The notes under the pieces: model-generated
Database searches by the model: none
Told to the model about the DNA's origin: nothing
The model's input: the letters and a program-made list of their open reading frames with translations, nothing else
Virus record (IMG/VR): IMGVR_UViG_3300027706_000002
Span: 1-64,000 of that record
DNA: 64,000 nt
Origin: a virus
Reading direction: 5' to 3' (one strand)
Position numbers and translations under genes: made by a program
Shown here: positions 56,877 to 64,000 of the stretch, in pieces
How positions within the stretch are numbered: the first letter of the stretch is position 1
Layout of the letters: each line of letters opens with the position of its first letter

Positions 56877-58985
56877 TTACAGGGTAATTCCTTCGCTCCA
56901 GTTATCGGGATGGTACTCACAGCCTACGGGGGTCGGAATCCCAAAATCCAATTCCCCACCTTTCGCCATCAGCTGTTGAATAACACGTATCCTCCACAAA
57001 TTGGAAATTGGGGATTTCTTACCGTTACGACCCGGAGAAGCCTGCGCTTCGGCTACGGGATCTCCTCCTTTCGGAAAATCAAGTACGAGTTCGTCGTGTA
57101 CTTGCATTGTAATTCGACCGTCGAATCCTAGTTTTTTCCATTCGTTGAGTTTCTCCTGAACTCGTAGCATCGCTTTCATCGTCCACCACATCGCAGAGCC
57201 TTGGATATGATAGTTCAAGGGAACAGTTTCCAAGATCTTACCGAACTCCGTCCGTGTACACAGCAGCGGATAGCCACGTTCTGGATCGACCGTCCGATCG
57301 GGAATCGTCTCCACATAACCGAAACGGTTCGCCAAGTCGATACACTTGCGGTTGAGAGCCTCGAGCTTACCGAATCGTTCTTTCAAGCGAGCGTGTGAAC
57401 CGAGACGGTGGAAAGCTCGATCAGCGGTTCCCCACTGTCGAGGATCGTTTGGGAGAACTGCTCCGTATTGCACTGCGAATCCGCCGTTCTTACACCACTG
57501 ATACCAGGTGGCCGCGTACTTCTTTTTACAGTGCGGACCCACCTTCTCCCGTCCGACCTCCCGAAGCTCCTTTTCCCAGATATCAGGGTAGACGGTGTGG
57601 AAATTAAGCAGGTGTGTTGAACCATAATAGGGCGGATCGTCCGGATGCTCAAAGAGTTCGATCAACTCCTTCTCGCCCGACTCGTAAGCCGGCAGACGTA
57701 GCTCGATATTCTTGGCGTCTAGAGACCACCATTCCCTTCCCGGAGCCGGCCCGAAACAGTAGCGGAGGTTAAAACCTTCTTGCTTACTGATGTTTTGCTC
57801 GTTGGGGTTATTGCTACTCCAACGCAGGGTATCGGTTCCCGTCGGGTTAAGTTGCGGATGGAGAAGAAACCACTCTTCGGTATCCTCTTTTCCAAGAGGA
57901 AGCCAAAATCTTCTGTAGGCTTCCATATAGGTAATCGCAGTGTCTCGCCGTCTCTTCTGTTCGAGAGCCTCGAAGTACCGTCGATACTTGCTACGTTCGG
58001 GTAGCTGCTCTTGAAGAAGACGTAAGGCCGCTTTATTGAGACTGAGGGAGCCTTTTTCCGTTCGAGGGATAGCGATACTCCCCGCGTTACTGCGACGAAA
58101 GCCTTCGTTAAGCACCGCTACCGAGCATTCTAGGAGGGACTTATTATTTCCAGATTTGGGAAGACGGAGTTCCTTACCGAGCGAACTGGCAATCGAAACC
58201 ATTACCCGACCGAGTCGAGAAGACTCTTCACGGTATTCTTGTAAGAGCTTGATTTGTCGTTTTCGGCTAATCGTAACTCCTTCTCGCTCCATCGTGTGGG
58301 CAATAGGTAAGACCTTACGACGTTCTTGATAGATGCGCAGGAGCTTTCGCTTTTCCAAGAGTCTCTCAAAAACTTTCCAAAGCTCTAAGGTCACCGCCGA
58401 GTCGGTGTTGGCATAATCGGCGGTAATGGTTTTCCAAGATTCAGGGGTTGTTTCCGGCTCGAGATTGTATAATTGCCGGGGAAGCCACAGATCGAATTTC
58501 CAGGTAGACTCCTTAGCGGAAGGCATATGCGGATCGCCTTGGGTAGCGATTCTCCAATCCATACCCTTGGCAATTCGGCGAGCCTGGAGGAGAGCCTCCT
58601 TGAGCCGAGCCTCGTAGGGCTGGATATCCTCGTTGAGGTAGAACAAAGCCATCGAGGTCAGGTCGTGCGGCCGATTAGAAGCAAGAAGATGACCGGCTAG
58701 CAGCGTATCGTCTACCTTTTCCCAAGGTACAACGATTCCCAAGGTTCTTAGTGCGGCTATGTCGAACTTGGTGTTTTGACCGACGATACGTTGTGCAGAT
58801 AGAAGAAGAAAGCGAATCTCATCGAGATCGCTAGCAGGGACTTTCGGTTGTCGATTTTCGGGATCGACCTCCCACTCCCAGTAGAATACCTCTCCGTCAT
58901 CTCGAGCAATCGTCACGAGGAAAGGTTTCGCTCCGTGGTAGAAATCAACTCCGGTGGTTTCTGTATCCAGTGCGATCATCCGCAT
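56877..58985 (-). CDS. DNA polymerase I-like (family A) with 3'-5' exonuclease
   Basis: 702 residues. Exonuclease motifs: ALDTETTGVD (Asp7, Glu9), NTKFDIAAL (71-79), and YANTDSAVT (191-199). Polymerase motif A is WSLDAKNIELRL (Asp423, Glu428; the usual is DYSQIELR), motif B has Lys499, Phe503 and Tyr507 in CKNGGFAVQYGA, and motif C is MQVHDELVLDF (Asp631, Glu632). No 5'-3' exonuclease domain. Phe at the '762' position is linked to fast, accurate phage polymerases and virulent lifestyles. Start ATG 58985 lacks a strong ribosome site; TTG 58997 is possible. Confidence 0.93.
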   Translation of the reverse strand: MRMIALDTETTGVDFYHGAKPFLVTIARDDGEVFYWEWEVDPENRQPKVPASDLDEIRFLLLSAQRIVGQNTKFDIAALRTLGIVVPWEKVDDTLLAGHLLASNRPHDLTSMALFYLNEDIQPYEARLKEALLQARRIAKGMDWRIATQGDPHMPSAKESTWKFDLWLPRQLYNLEPETTPESWKTITADYANTDSAVTLELWKVFERLLEKRKLLRIYQERRKVLPIAHTMEREGVTISRKRQIKLLQEYREESSRLGRVMVSIASSLGKELRLPKSGNNKSLLECSVAVLNEGFRRSNAGSIAIPRTEKGSLSLNKAALRLLQEQLPERSKYRRYFEALEQKRRRDTAITYMEAYRRFWLPLGKEDTEEWFLLHPQLNPTGTDTLRWSSNNPNEQNISKQEGFNLRYCFGPAPGREWWSLDAKNIELRLPAYESGEKELIELFEHPDDPPYYGSTHLLNFHTVYPDIWEKELREVGREKVGPHCKKKYAATWYQWCKNGGFAVQYGAVLPNDPRQWGTADRAFHRLGSHARLKERFGKLEALNRKCIDLANRFGYVETIPDRTVDPERGYPLLCTRTEFGKILETVPLNYHIQGSAMWWTMKAMLRVQEKLNEWKKLGFDGRITMQVHDELVLDFPKGGDPVAEAQASPGRNGKKSPISNLWRIRVIQQLMAKGGELDFGIPTPVGCEYHPDNWSEGITL

Positions 58986-59000
58986 CGCAGCACCCAAGAA

Positions 59001-59240
59001 AAATATCTCAGAGGAAAACCCGCTCTCGTCTGCTCGGTAGAAACGATCTACCTTGTTGCGGGAAAACCCAAGTCCCAGAGAATAACCCTGGTACTTCTAA
59101 AACACGCTGCAGACGAGAACGGGTAATTCAAAAGTCTCGGGCAGGAGTCTTTGCGGATCCGGAGAGAGGTTTAGACCAGGGAGGTTCTTCCGGATATCCC
59201 CTCCATCTCCCACCCGAGACCATCGCAAGGAGAGGGTCTC
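59001..59240. other. Structured spacer upstream of the polymerase gene
   Basis: About 240 nt without a supported gene. It contains an almost perfect 15-nt inverted repeat (59019-59033 with 59109-59123, one mismatch) enclosing 75 nt, and an 8-nt one, GTCTCGGG/CCCGAGAC (59134-59141 with 59213-59220), with inner GGATCC/TCCGGA symmetry. The two lie side by side. It could be an mRNA leader structure or a replication origin. Confidence 0.45.
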
Positions 59241-60305
59241 CTACAAACTGATCAGATCGTCCCAAGAAATATCTCGGTAGATCTTCTGATTGTCGAGATT
59301 CTTCAGGTTCACAGTACGTTTCTTGGAGTTGACTCCGGTCACTTCACACTCCACCGGCTTCTTGGCGGGTTTCTTGGTCTTCGGATCGAGGGGGCGGTAT
59401 CCGTACACATCTTCCTTGACCGGCTGGAAATCCTTCTCTTCGTCTTCCTCCGTATCCCCCTCGTCCTCAGCCTCCGAATTCTCCTCGGTAGACTCTTCTT
59501 CCTCCTCAGACTCCTCAGACTCCTCTTCCCCCGAAGCTTCTCCCCCGGCTAACACAGCCACCGCTTGCCAATCTTCAGCTTCGTTGACCTCCTGTTCTGA
59601 GACCCCTGCAGCATAGGCAAGCTCCCGTAATTTGTTTTGGGCCTCTTCTTCACCCGCGTCCGCCGCAGCGGCCAACTCACCCAGATCCGGACTTTCCTCA
59701 GACTTCCCGTTTTTGGAGGGCTTTGTGCGATCGACCACTGCTGGAGCTCCAGCTTCTTCGTCCCACTCCGCCGGACCCGCCCAAGTGTGTTGAGTACGCG
59801 GATCAGGGTAGGCTGCTGTCGGCTTGCTTTCCCAGGTGCGGAACTTGAAATAGTGGGGGCCTTCTTCCATCCAAGCCTCCAAGGCTGCTTCGAGATCCGC
59901 CGGCTCAACCTCTCGTTCGTTAAAGCCGATCGCGTCCAGGGTCTTCTGGACGAACTTGTAGTGCTCATCGAAGGTCTGGCGAGAACGATCCGGGGTTTCG
60001 AACATCGGTTCCGGAAAAACGCTCGTGGTACCGCCTGCCACGGGACGTCCGTTGTACTCTTCAGGGAAGACGGCCACCCCCCGGGCATAGAAATACCACT
60101 TACCCTTCCAGGCCTTATTTTTGGCGTTGTCATCGTACTGGCGGAAGCCGATTTCGGTCAGCTTGGCGATTCCGTTGTCCACTCCAGCGGGAATCCTCAC
60201 GAAACTGTCGATTTCGATTTCGTCCTCCTGGTGAGCTTTGTGGGAAGCTTCCAGGTACTTGCGGTTGCTCTCGTAGAAACTGCTTCGGGTTTTCTGTGCA
60301 GGCAT
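59241..60305 (-). CDS. ssDNA-binding-like replication protein, acidic tail
   Basis: 354 residues. N-terminal 200 residues form a beta domain (SFVRIPAGVDNGIAKLTEIGF ... KWYFYARGVAVFPEEYNG), as in phage single-strand DNA-binding/replication accessory proteins. Then follow a Pro/Lys linker, an Ala/Glu segment, a very acidic stretch (about 250-300, nearly all Glu/Ser/Asp) typical of SSB C-tails, and a final beta segment. It lies between the RecA-like ATPase and Pol A. TAAGGAG precedes the ATG. Confidence 0.68.
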   Translation of the reverse strand: MPAQKTRSSFYESNRKYLEASHKAHQEDEIEIDSFVRIPAGVDNGIAKLTEIGFRQYDDNAKNKAWKGKWYFYARGVAVFPEEYNGRPVAGGTTSVFPEPMFETPDRSRQTFDEHYKFVQKTLDAIGFNEREVEPADLEAALEAWMEEGPHYFKFRTWESKPTAAYPDPRTQHTWAGPAEWDEEAGAPAVVDRTKPSKNGKSEESPDLGELAAAADAGEEEAQNKLRELAYAAGVSEQEVNEAEDWQAVAVLAGGEASGEEESEESEEEEESTEENSEAEDEGDTEEDEEKDFQPVKEDVYGYRPLDPKTKKPAKKPVECEVTGVNSKKRTVNLKNLDNQKIYRDISWDDLISL

Positions 60306-60316
60306 CTTCCTTCTCC

Positions 60317-61204
60317 TTACTCGGGTTTAATCAGGGAACGAATCTTCTCGTAACTGGGATCCACGATACAAGCAGGAATTTCTCGGGCACTCCTTCGAGG
60401 AGTGCGGAACTTTGCGTAGTACACCGGATCGGGAGCCGTGCGTAGACAGAACTCGACCTTACCTCCTTTCCTCTGTATTGTTTTAAACTTATTGGGACCG
60501 ATCTTGATCTTTTTCTCTACGGCTCCTTCACGGAGGAAAGTCTGGACGACGTAGTCTACCGCTGTGTTCAACCATCTCGCGATGGAAGGTTGTAGACTAG
60601 CCCCCACATAGGGAGCGAGAAGCTCCTGATTATCTTCAGCAGAGAATTCTCGCTCTTGAGCGACCACGACCACGTGTTGCTGTATTCGCAGAAGATCGTG
60701 CAGGTGTTTTCTGAAACGAACGGTCACTTGACCGTACTGTTCGCGACTAGCGAGACCCCAATTCTTTTGCAAAAGGGTCCCTTCCTCCAGTCCGAGAATC
60801 TCCTGCAGGAGAAGATCCTGGAAGCCGGAAGCGTGGTCGAGAACGAGGGTGCGATACTTACCCTCTTGTCCACGTAACCAAGTGAGGATCTCCTCCAATT
60901 CCTCGCTCTCTTGGAGAGCAACCTGATGGATCGTCTTACGATACTCGGGAGTATCAATGCTTCGCAGTTCCCCGGATTGGTTTCCTCCGGAACTAATAAT
61001 TGCCAGGATTGGCTTGGGGAAGGTCGCCCAGAAGGTGGTCTTCCCGGTTCCACTTCGGCCGTAGACCAACATCTTCAAGCCTTCTTCTTCATCGAAACCG
61101 ATCGGAGCGATACGATTAACGATTCCTGGAACAGCCTGTCCGTTGACCGTCCTAGGGTCAGACTTGGAGATCGGGATCGGGCGTTGCGGGGTCACCTTCG
61201 GCAT
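60317..61204 (-). CDS. RecA-like P-loop ATPase (AAA_24/Sak4 type)
   Basis: 295 residues with Walker A YGRSGTGKTTFW (48-59), Walker B TLVLDHASGF near 118, and IQQHVVVVAQERE near 167, the pattern of AAA_24 phage recombinases/ATPases such as Sak4. It probably works with the adjacent ssDNA-binding-like protein in strand annealing or replication. It starts inside the CsrA gene (47-nt overlap) with AAGGAG upstream. Confidence 0.85.
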   Translation of the reverse strand: MPKVTPQRPIPISKSDPRTVNGQAVPGIVNRIAPIGFDEEEGLKMLVYGRSGTGKTTFWATFPKPILAIISSGGNQSGELRSIDTPEYRKTIHQVALQESEELEEILTWLRGQEGKYRTLVLDHASGFQDLLLQEILGLEEGTLLQKNWGLASREQYGQVTVRFRKHLHDLLRIQQHVVVVAQEREFSAEDNQELLAPYVGASLQPSIARWLNTAVDYVVQTFLREGAVEKKIKIGPNKFKTIQRKGGKVEFCLRTAPDPVYYAKFRTPRRSAREIPACIVDPSYEKIRSLIKPE

Positions 61205-61379
61205 CTTGTTGCTCCTTGTTACGTTGTTTTTCCAGATACCGTTCTTCTCGTTCGACGGGAACGTCCGGAGGAGCCTGGATTCCTAGGCGAACCCGGCCTT
61301 CGCGTTGCGAGATCACGACGATACGAATATCGTCACCGATCACGATTCTTTCACCGATTTTTCGAGTGAGTACCAGCAT
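61158..61379 (-). CDS. csrA: CsrA-like RNA-binding translational regulator
   Basis: 73 residues, of which the first 48 are a textbook CsrA: MLVLTRKIGERIVIGDDI, then RVRLGIQAP and VEREE. RNA-binding residues Leu4, Arg6 and the VRLGI strand with Arg are present. Bacterial CsrA binds GGA in mRNA leaders and blocks or stabilises translation. The last 20 residues are an extra acidic, Pro-rich tail. A very strong AAAGGAGGT precedes the ATG. It is the first gene of the replication block and may retune host or phage mRNAs. Confidence 0.95.
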   Translation of the reverse strand: MLVLTRKIGERIVIGDDIRIVVISQREGRVRLGIQAPPDVPVEREERYLEKQRNKEQQDAEGDPATPDPDLQV

Positions 61380-61440
61380 CCTACTCTACCTCCTTTAAGT
61401 GGGAAGATCGTTATACCCTAATGCTAGGTCGGACGCTAGG

Positions 61441-62544
61441 TCAGTCTTCCTCGAGTTCTCTGAATAATCGCTCAGTAGCTTCCAGGCCTACCCTCGAACC
61501 ACTTTCCAGGTACTCGTCCAGATCGCTCGCTCCCCCTTCATTCAAGATATTCCACACTCCGTAAGGATGTTGCCAGTGTAAGGAACCCCAAGGTTCCCGA
61601 CCTTCTTTCCAACAGAGAAGCGTCCACTCCCACCAGTCATATAGCTGCTCGAGAATAGGCTCCAAGCACCTTTTACGGAACCGTTTCAGATCACAGGGAG
61701 GAACTTCCACTCGCCAACGGTAAAAATATTCGTGCGGTTCGTTGCGAATACACTCGGCCAGCCGAGCGTAGTATTCTCCCCTCGATTCCGTCTTCTTCTG
61801 GACAATACTCCCCTTTCCTCCCGAAAGGGGCCGGCGAACGACGTTGTAGCGTACTCCGTTGATCCTCCAAGAATCGCTACCTAGAACCTGAGAAATTTCC
61901 GTTCGCTGTTGTTCGAGGGCGGTAAGATACAACATCGTTTGTAGGTCGAAGGTTAGCTGCTTCTGAATGATCAGTGGATCGACCTGCCCCTTCGTCTTGT
62001 TTTCTTGGAGATACACGTGTTTATCAACGAAGTCTACGGAGTCCCAACGTCCCCGTAAACGAACCTTTCGCCCAGTAGGTAAGGTGTAAGGTACGTCGAA
62101 AACTTTTTCTTGGAAGATGGGTTGTCGTTGGACGACGTCGGGGTGCTTTTTCCAATAGTCCAGGTAGATCGGATATTGTATCTTTACCACTTGGTACCAC
62201 TTTTCGACTTCTTCCTGGTGTAAGGGATAACGCGCAATAAGTTGCGTCGCGTATTGGAGAAGAGCCTCCTTTGTCTCGGGCCAATTCTTACCTGCCGCTG
62301 TCGCCTCTTCGCAGTGATGCCACAGATGGCCGAATTCTAGACGATGGTTAAAATCCTGTTTCGTTCGCAGTCCTTCGAAAGTCAGAATCCGAAAGCGTTC
62401 TCGGCAGACGAGCCATCGGGACAAAAGCGAATAGGTAATCCCGTCTTCCCTCGGTCCTTTCCAGAGAGGCTCCTGGGAAGAAGGAGAAGACGACGGGGAA
62501 ACCCCTTTATACTTACGTTTCTGGACTTCTTTGGAAAAACTCAT
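61441..62544 (-). CDS. PD-(D/E)XK nuclease (RecB/Cas4-like)
   Basis: 367 residues. The nuclease core is seen as LEFGHLWHHCEEAT near 67, RLRGRWDSVDFVDKHVYLQENKTKG near 162-186 (the D...ExK active site), and QLTFDLQTMLYL near 193-204. This matches phage exonucleases of the PD-(D/E)XK superfamily, with no Cas4-type Cys cluster obvious. It precedes the CsrA/ATPase operon and may serve recombination. The stop lies within a GACCTAGC direct repeat. Confidence 0.82.
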   Translation of the reverse strand: MSFSKEVQKRKYKGVSPSSSPSSQEPLWKGPREDGITYSLLSRWLVCRERFRILTFEGLRTKQDFNHRLEFGHLWHHCEEATAAGKNWPETKEALLQYATQLIARYPLHQEEVEKWYQVVKIQYPIYLDYWKKHPDVVQRQPIFQEKVFDVPYTLPTGRKVRLRGRWDSVDFVDKHVYLQENKTKGQVDPLIIQKQLTFDLQTMLYLTALEQQRTEISQVLGSDSWRINGVRYNVVRRPLSGGKGSIVQKKTESRGEYYARLAECIRNEPHEYFYRWRVEVPPCDLKRFRKRCLEPILEQLYDWWEWTLLCWKEGREPWGSLHWQHPYGVWNILNEGGASDLDEYLESGSRVGLEATERLFRELEED

Positions 62545-62552
62545 GGTAGACC

Positions 62553-64000
62553 TCAGCTAATAGCCCAATCTTCCTCGGAAACGGACCAAGGAGCACCCTC
62601 GCATCGCACGGTTGCCGAGAAAGGACGGTAAGCATTGTTTTGCCGGAAGCGAGCGTAGGAAGCCTTATAGTAGTTGGGAGATCCTGGAGGACTCCGCAAA
62701 AGAATCAATGGTTGTTTCGGAAGCGAGCGACCGAAATCACATTGGGAGACTCGTAACTGGGATCCTGGAGTAAACGATTGCGGTTCGATGTAGAAATAGC
62801 TCTGGGACGGAGCATAACCCTCATAGTCCAAACAAATTCCAGAAATATCCAAGCGTCCGCCGTTACTATTGTCTCGGCAGCGAAGCCAGTGCCGGGAGCG
62901 TCCACTTTCTCCCGAGAAGCAGTCCTGTAGAGTAAGGCTGCTCCCAGTGACCGCGATCGCGCAGTCTCCGAACCCAAGAAAGTCACAGTCTTGGATGTGG
63001 CCAAGCCAATTGAACGCTTGGATCGCCGCGTAGTTGTGATAACGAAAGTTACAGCGGCGAACAGTCACCGGATAGCTATTATCGAGAGGTAAGGCCCCCA
63101 AACCGAAAGCTCCTCCGTCGAGCGTACAATTTTCTACGTCGAGTTTCAGACACAGTCCCAATCCCAAGACTATACCAAACCGATTACCGTAGGATTGGAG
63201 ATAGAGGTCGCTAATCCGAGTCGTTTCTGTAGCGACAGCAGCGGGGATCCTACAAGCGTCCGTAAGGAAAAAACCCGTTCCGCTTCCCCAGGAAGACCAA
63301 TAGGGTACTAGTTGTTGGGGATTCGGAAACTGATTAAGAGGTAGTTGGAAAATTGTATGGGGATCAGCCTGAAAGTACCGGGTGAGGTCCAGAACGGGCT
63401 GCCCGTCGAGACGAAGCGAAGGTAGATTGAGACCTTGGTTCTTATAGAGAAGACGGTCACTGAGTTTAAGTCCGAACCAGGAGAGATCAGGGACAGTACT
63501 GTAGTATTCATTACCTACGATGCGTCGGCCGCTCGCCCCTAATCGAAACGGAGCGAAATCACTGCTTTCTCCCAGAGAGCTTCCCGGGGGAAGAGTACGA
63601 TCGACGGAAACCTGAAGACCGTTTTGGAACCCTTGGATGGAGCCGGAGGAGAAATTGATTTGGATAGCCCAACGCTGTAACGAAACATCCGGAGGAACTC
63701 CCCAACCCGTATCGAAGACTGTTCCGTCGCTCAGTCGAAAGCGTAGGTGGACTCGGCTATCCTGATTGTTGAGATAGATATCCCAGGGCGTAGGGGCCCA
63801 ACCTCGATCGAAGGTATTCTCCATACATCCCAGGAGGGGATAAGACTCACTCTGTTTCCACCCTCGGTTGTTGAAAACGCAGAACTCGATCGTAAGTTGT
63901 CCGAGCGGCGCAACGGTCTTAAATAAAGAACCCAGTAAGGCGGGACTCGCCGGAAAGGCTAAATGAGCGGTATCTCGAGTACGCAGGCCACAACATCCCA
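62553..64000 (-). CDS. LamG/beta-helix tail protein, 5' end outside window
   Basis: The frame is open to the window edge with no stop, so the ATG at 63824 is internal and the gene continues beyond 64000. The first visible part (HLAFPASPALLGSLFK, LGQLTIEFCVFNN, PWDIYLNNQDSRVHLRF, then RWAIQIN) is a LamG/concanavalin-like lectin domain. From about 63330 downward a right-handed beta-helix follows (DACRIPAAV, DVENCTLDGGAFGL, RRCNFRYHNYAAIQ, QDCDFLG). Such chimeras bind or cleave surface glycans as tail spikes. Confidence 0.78.
   Translation of the reverse strand, partial: GCCGLRTRDTAHLAFPASPALLGSLFKTVAPLGQLTIEFCVFNNRGWKQSESYPLLGCMENTFDRGWAPTPWDIYLNNQDSRVHLRFRLSDGTVFDTGWGVPPDVSLQRWAIQINFSSGSIQGFQNGLQVSVDRTLPPGSSLGESSDFAPFRLGASGRRIVGNEYYSTVPDLSWFGLKLSDRLLYKNQGLNLPSLRLDGQPVLDLTRYFQADPHTIFQLPLNQFPNPQQLVPYWSSWGSGTGFFLTDACRIPAAVATETTRISDLYLQSYGNRFGIVLGLGLCLKLDVENCTLDGGAFGLGALPLDNSYPVTVRRCNFRYHNYAAIQAFNWLGHIQDCDFLGFGDCAIAVTGSSLTLQDCFSGESGRSRHWLRCRDNSNGGRLDISGICLDYEGYAPSQSYFYIEPQSFTPGSQLRVSQCDFGRSLPKQPLILLRSPPGSPNYYKASYARFRQNNAYRPFSATVRCEGAPWSVSEEDWAIS

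Noticed and set aside
1-64000. tRNA genes
   Set aside because: No cloverleaf with TTCGA-type arm and acceptor pairing was found by eye in the spacers; a dedicated scan could still find one.
1-64000. CRISPR arrays
   Set aside because: No regularly spaced identical repeats were seen; repeats present are protein-coding (Gly-rich, fibre) or short tandem copies.
1-64000. Lysogeny module
   Set aside because: No integrase, excisionase, or attachment-site duplication was found; the winged-helix proteins are not paired with such genes.

Overview
The window is 64 kb of a tailed double-stranded DNA phage genome with siphovirus-like morphology genes. It is not bacterial chromosome: genes are packed with 1-4 nt stop/start overlaps, almost all lie on one strand, and a complete set of terminase, portal, capsid-protease, major capsid, tail-tube, tail-chaperone, tape-measure and tail-fibre genes is present. 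No integrase, excisionase or classical repressor is visible and the family A DNA polymerase has Phe at the O-helix '762' position, so a virulent lifestyle is likely but not proven. The host is probably a planctomycete of the Gemmata type. One gene (46060-46710) carries the 'repeat-companion' TIGR02996-type domain that is essentially confined to that group, and the secreted Cys-rich protein, the winged-helix gene and several tail proteins resemble planctomycetal ones. This host call is inference from recalled family distribution.

Layout. 1-4248 (+): early-type genes with a zinc-finger protein, a ParB/Srx-like protein and a UvrD-like helicase. A hairpin terminator separates them from everything that follows on the minus strand. 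4369-10327 (-): a sugar/methyl island with three glycosyltransferases, two SAM methyltransferases, a radical SAM enzyme and a short UDP-glucose-dehydrogenase-like enzyme. 10327-21416 (-): tail genes (beta-helix spike, Gly-rich adhesin, 747-aa fibre, tail tube, a chaperone pair with a -1 frameshift site, tape measure). 21413-27482 (-): head-tail connectors, two exported proteins, a papain-like protease and small membrane proteins that may act on the host envelope. 27562-46060 (-): head and packaging genes (major capsid, decoration protein, DUF2213 protease/scaffold, a 957-aa C39-protease/MuF/HNH fusion, portal, and a terminase large subunit split into two genes), interleaved with two sigma factors and a winged-helix regulator. 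46060-51384 (-): TIGR02996 protein, primase-helicase and nucleotide metabolism (MazG-like, DUF3310, thymidylate-synthase homologue, 5'(3')-deoxyribonucleotidase). 51521-52557 (+): a short operon with the two clearest promoters, ended by a strong terminator. 52754-62544 (-): DNA replication and base modification (two thymine-hypermodification family proteins, a 5-hmdU DNA kinase homologue, FkbM methyltransferase, Pol A, ssDNA-binding-like protein, RecA-like ATPase, CsrA, PD-(D/E)XK nuclease). 62553-64000 (-): a LamG/beta-helix tail protein that runs off the window.

How it fits together. The most coherent system is a predicted thymine-hypermodification pathway. Nucleotide-pool enzymes (TS homologue as possible dUMP hydroxymethylase, deoxyribonucleotidase, MazG-like) would shift precursors toward 5-hydroxymethyl-dU. 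Pol A would incorporate it, the DNA kinase would activate it, and the two pyrophosphorylase/helical-domain proteins would install an amine. Unknown proteins and the FkbM methyltransferase in the same operon could finish the group. Gene control appears phage-encoded at several levels: two sigma factors, winged-helix proteins, CsrA, a palindrome centred on a -10 box, and programmed frameshifting.
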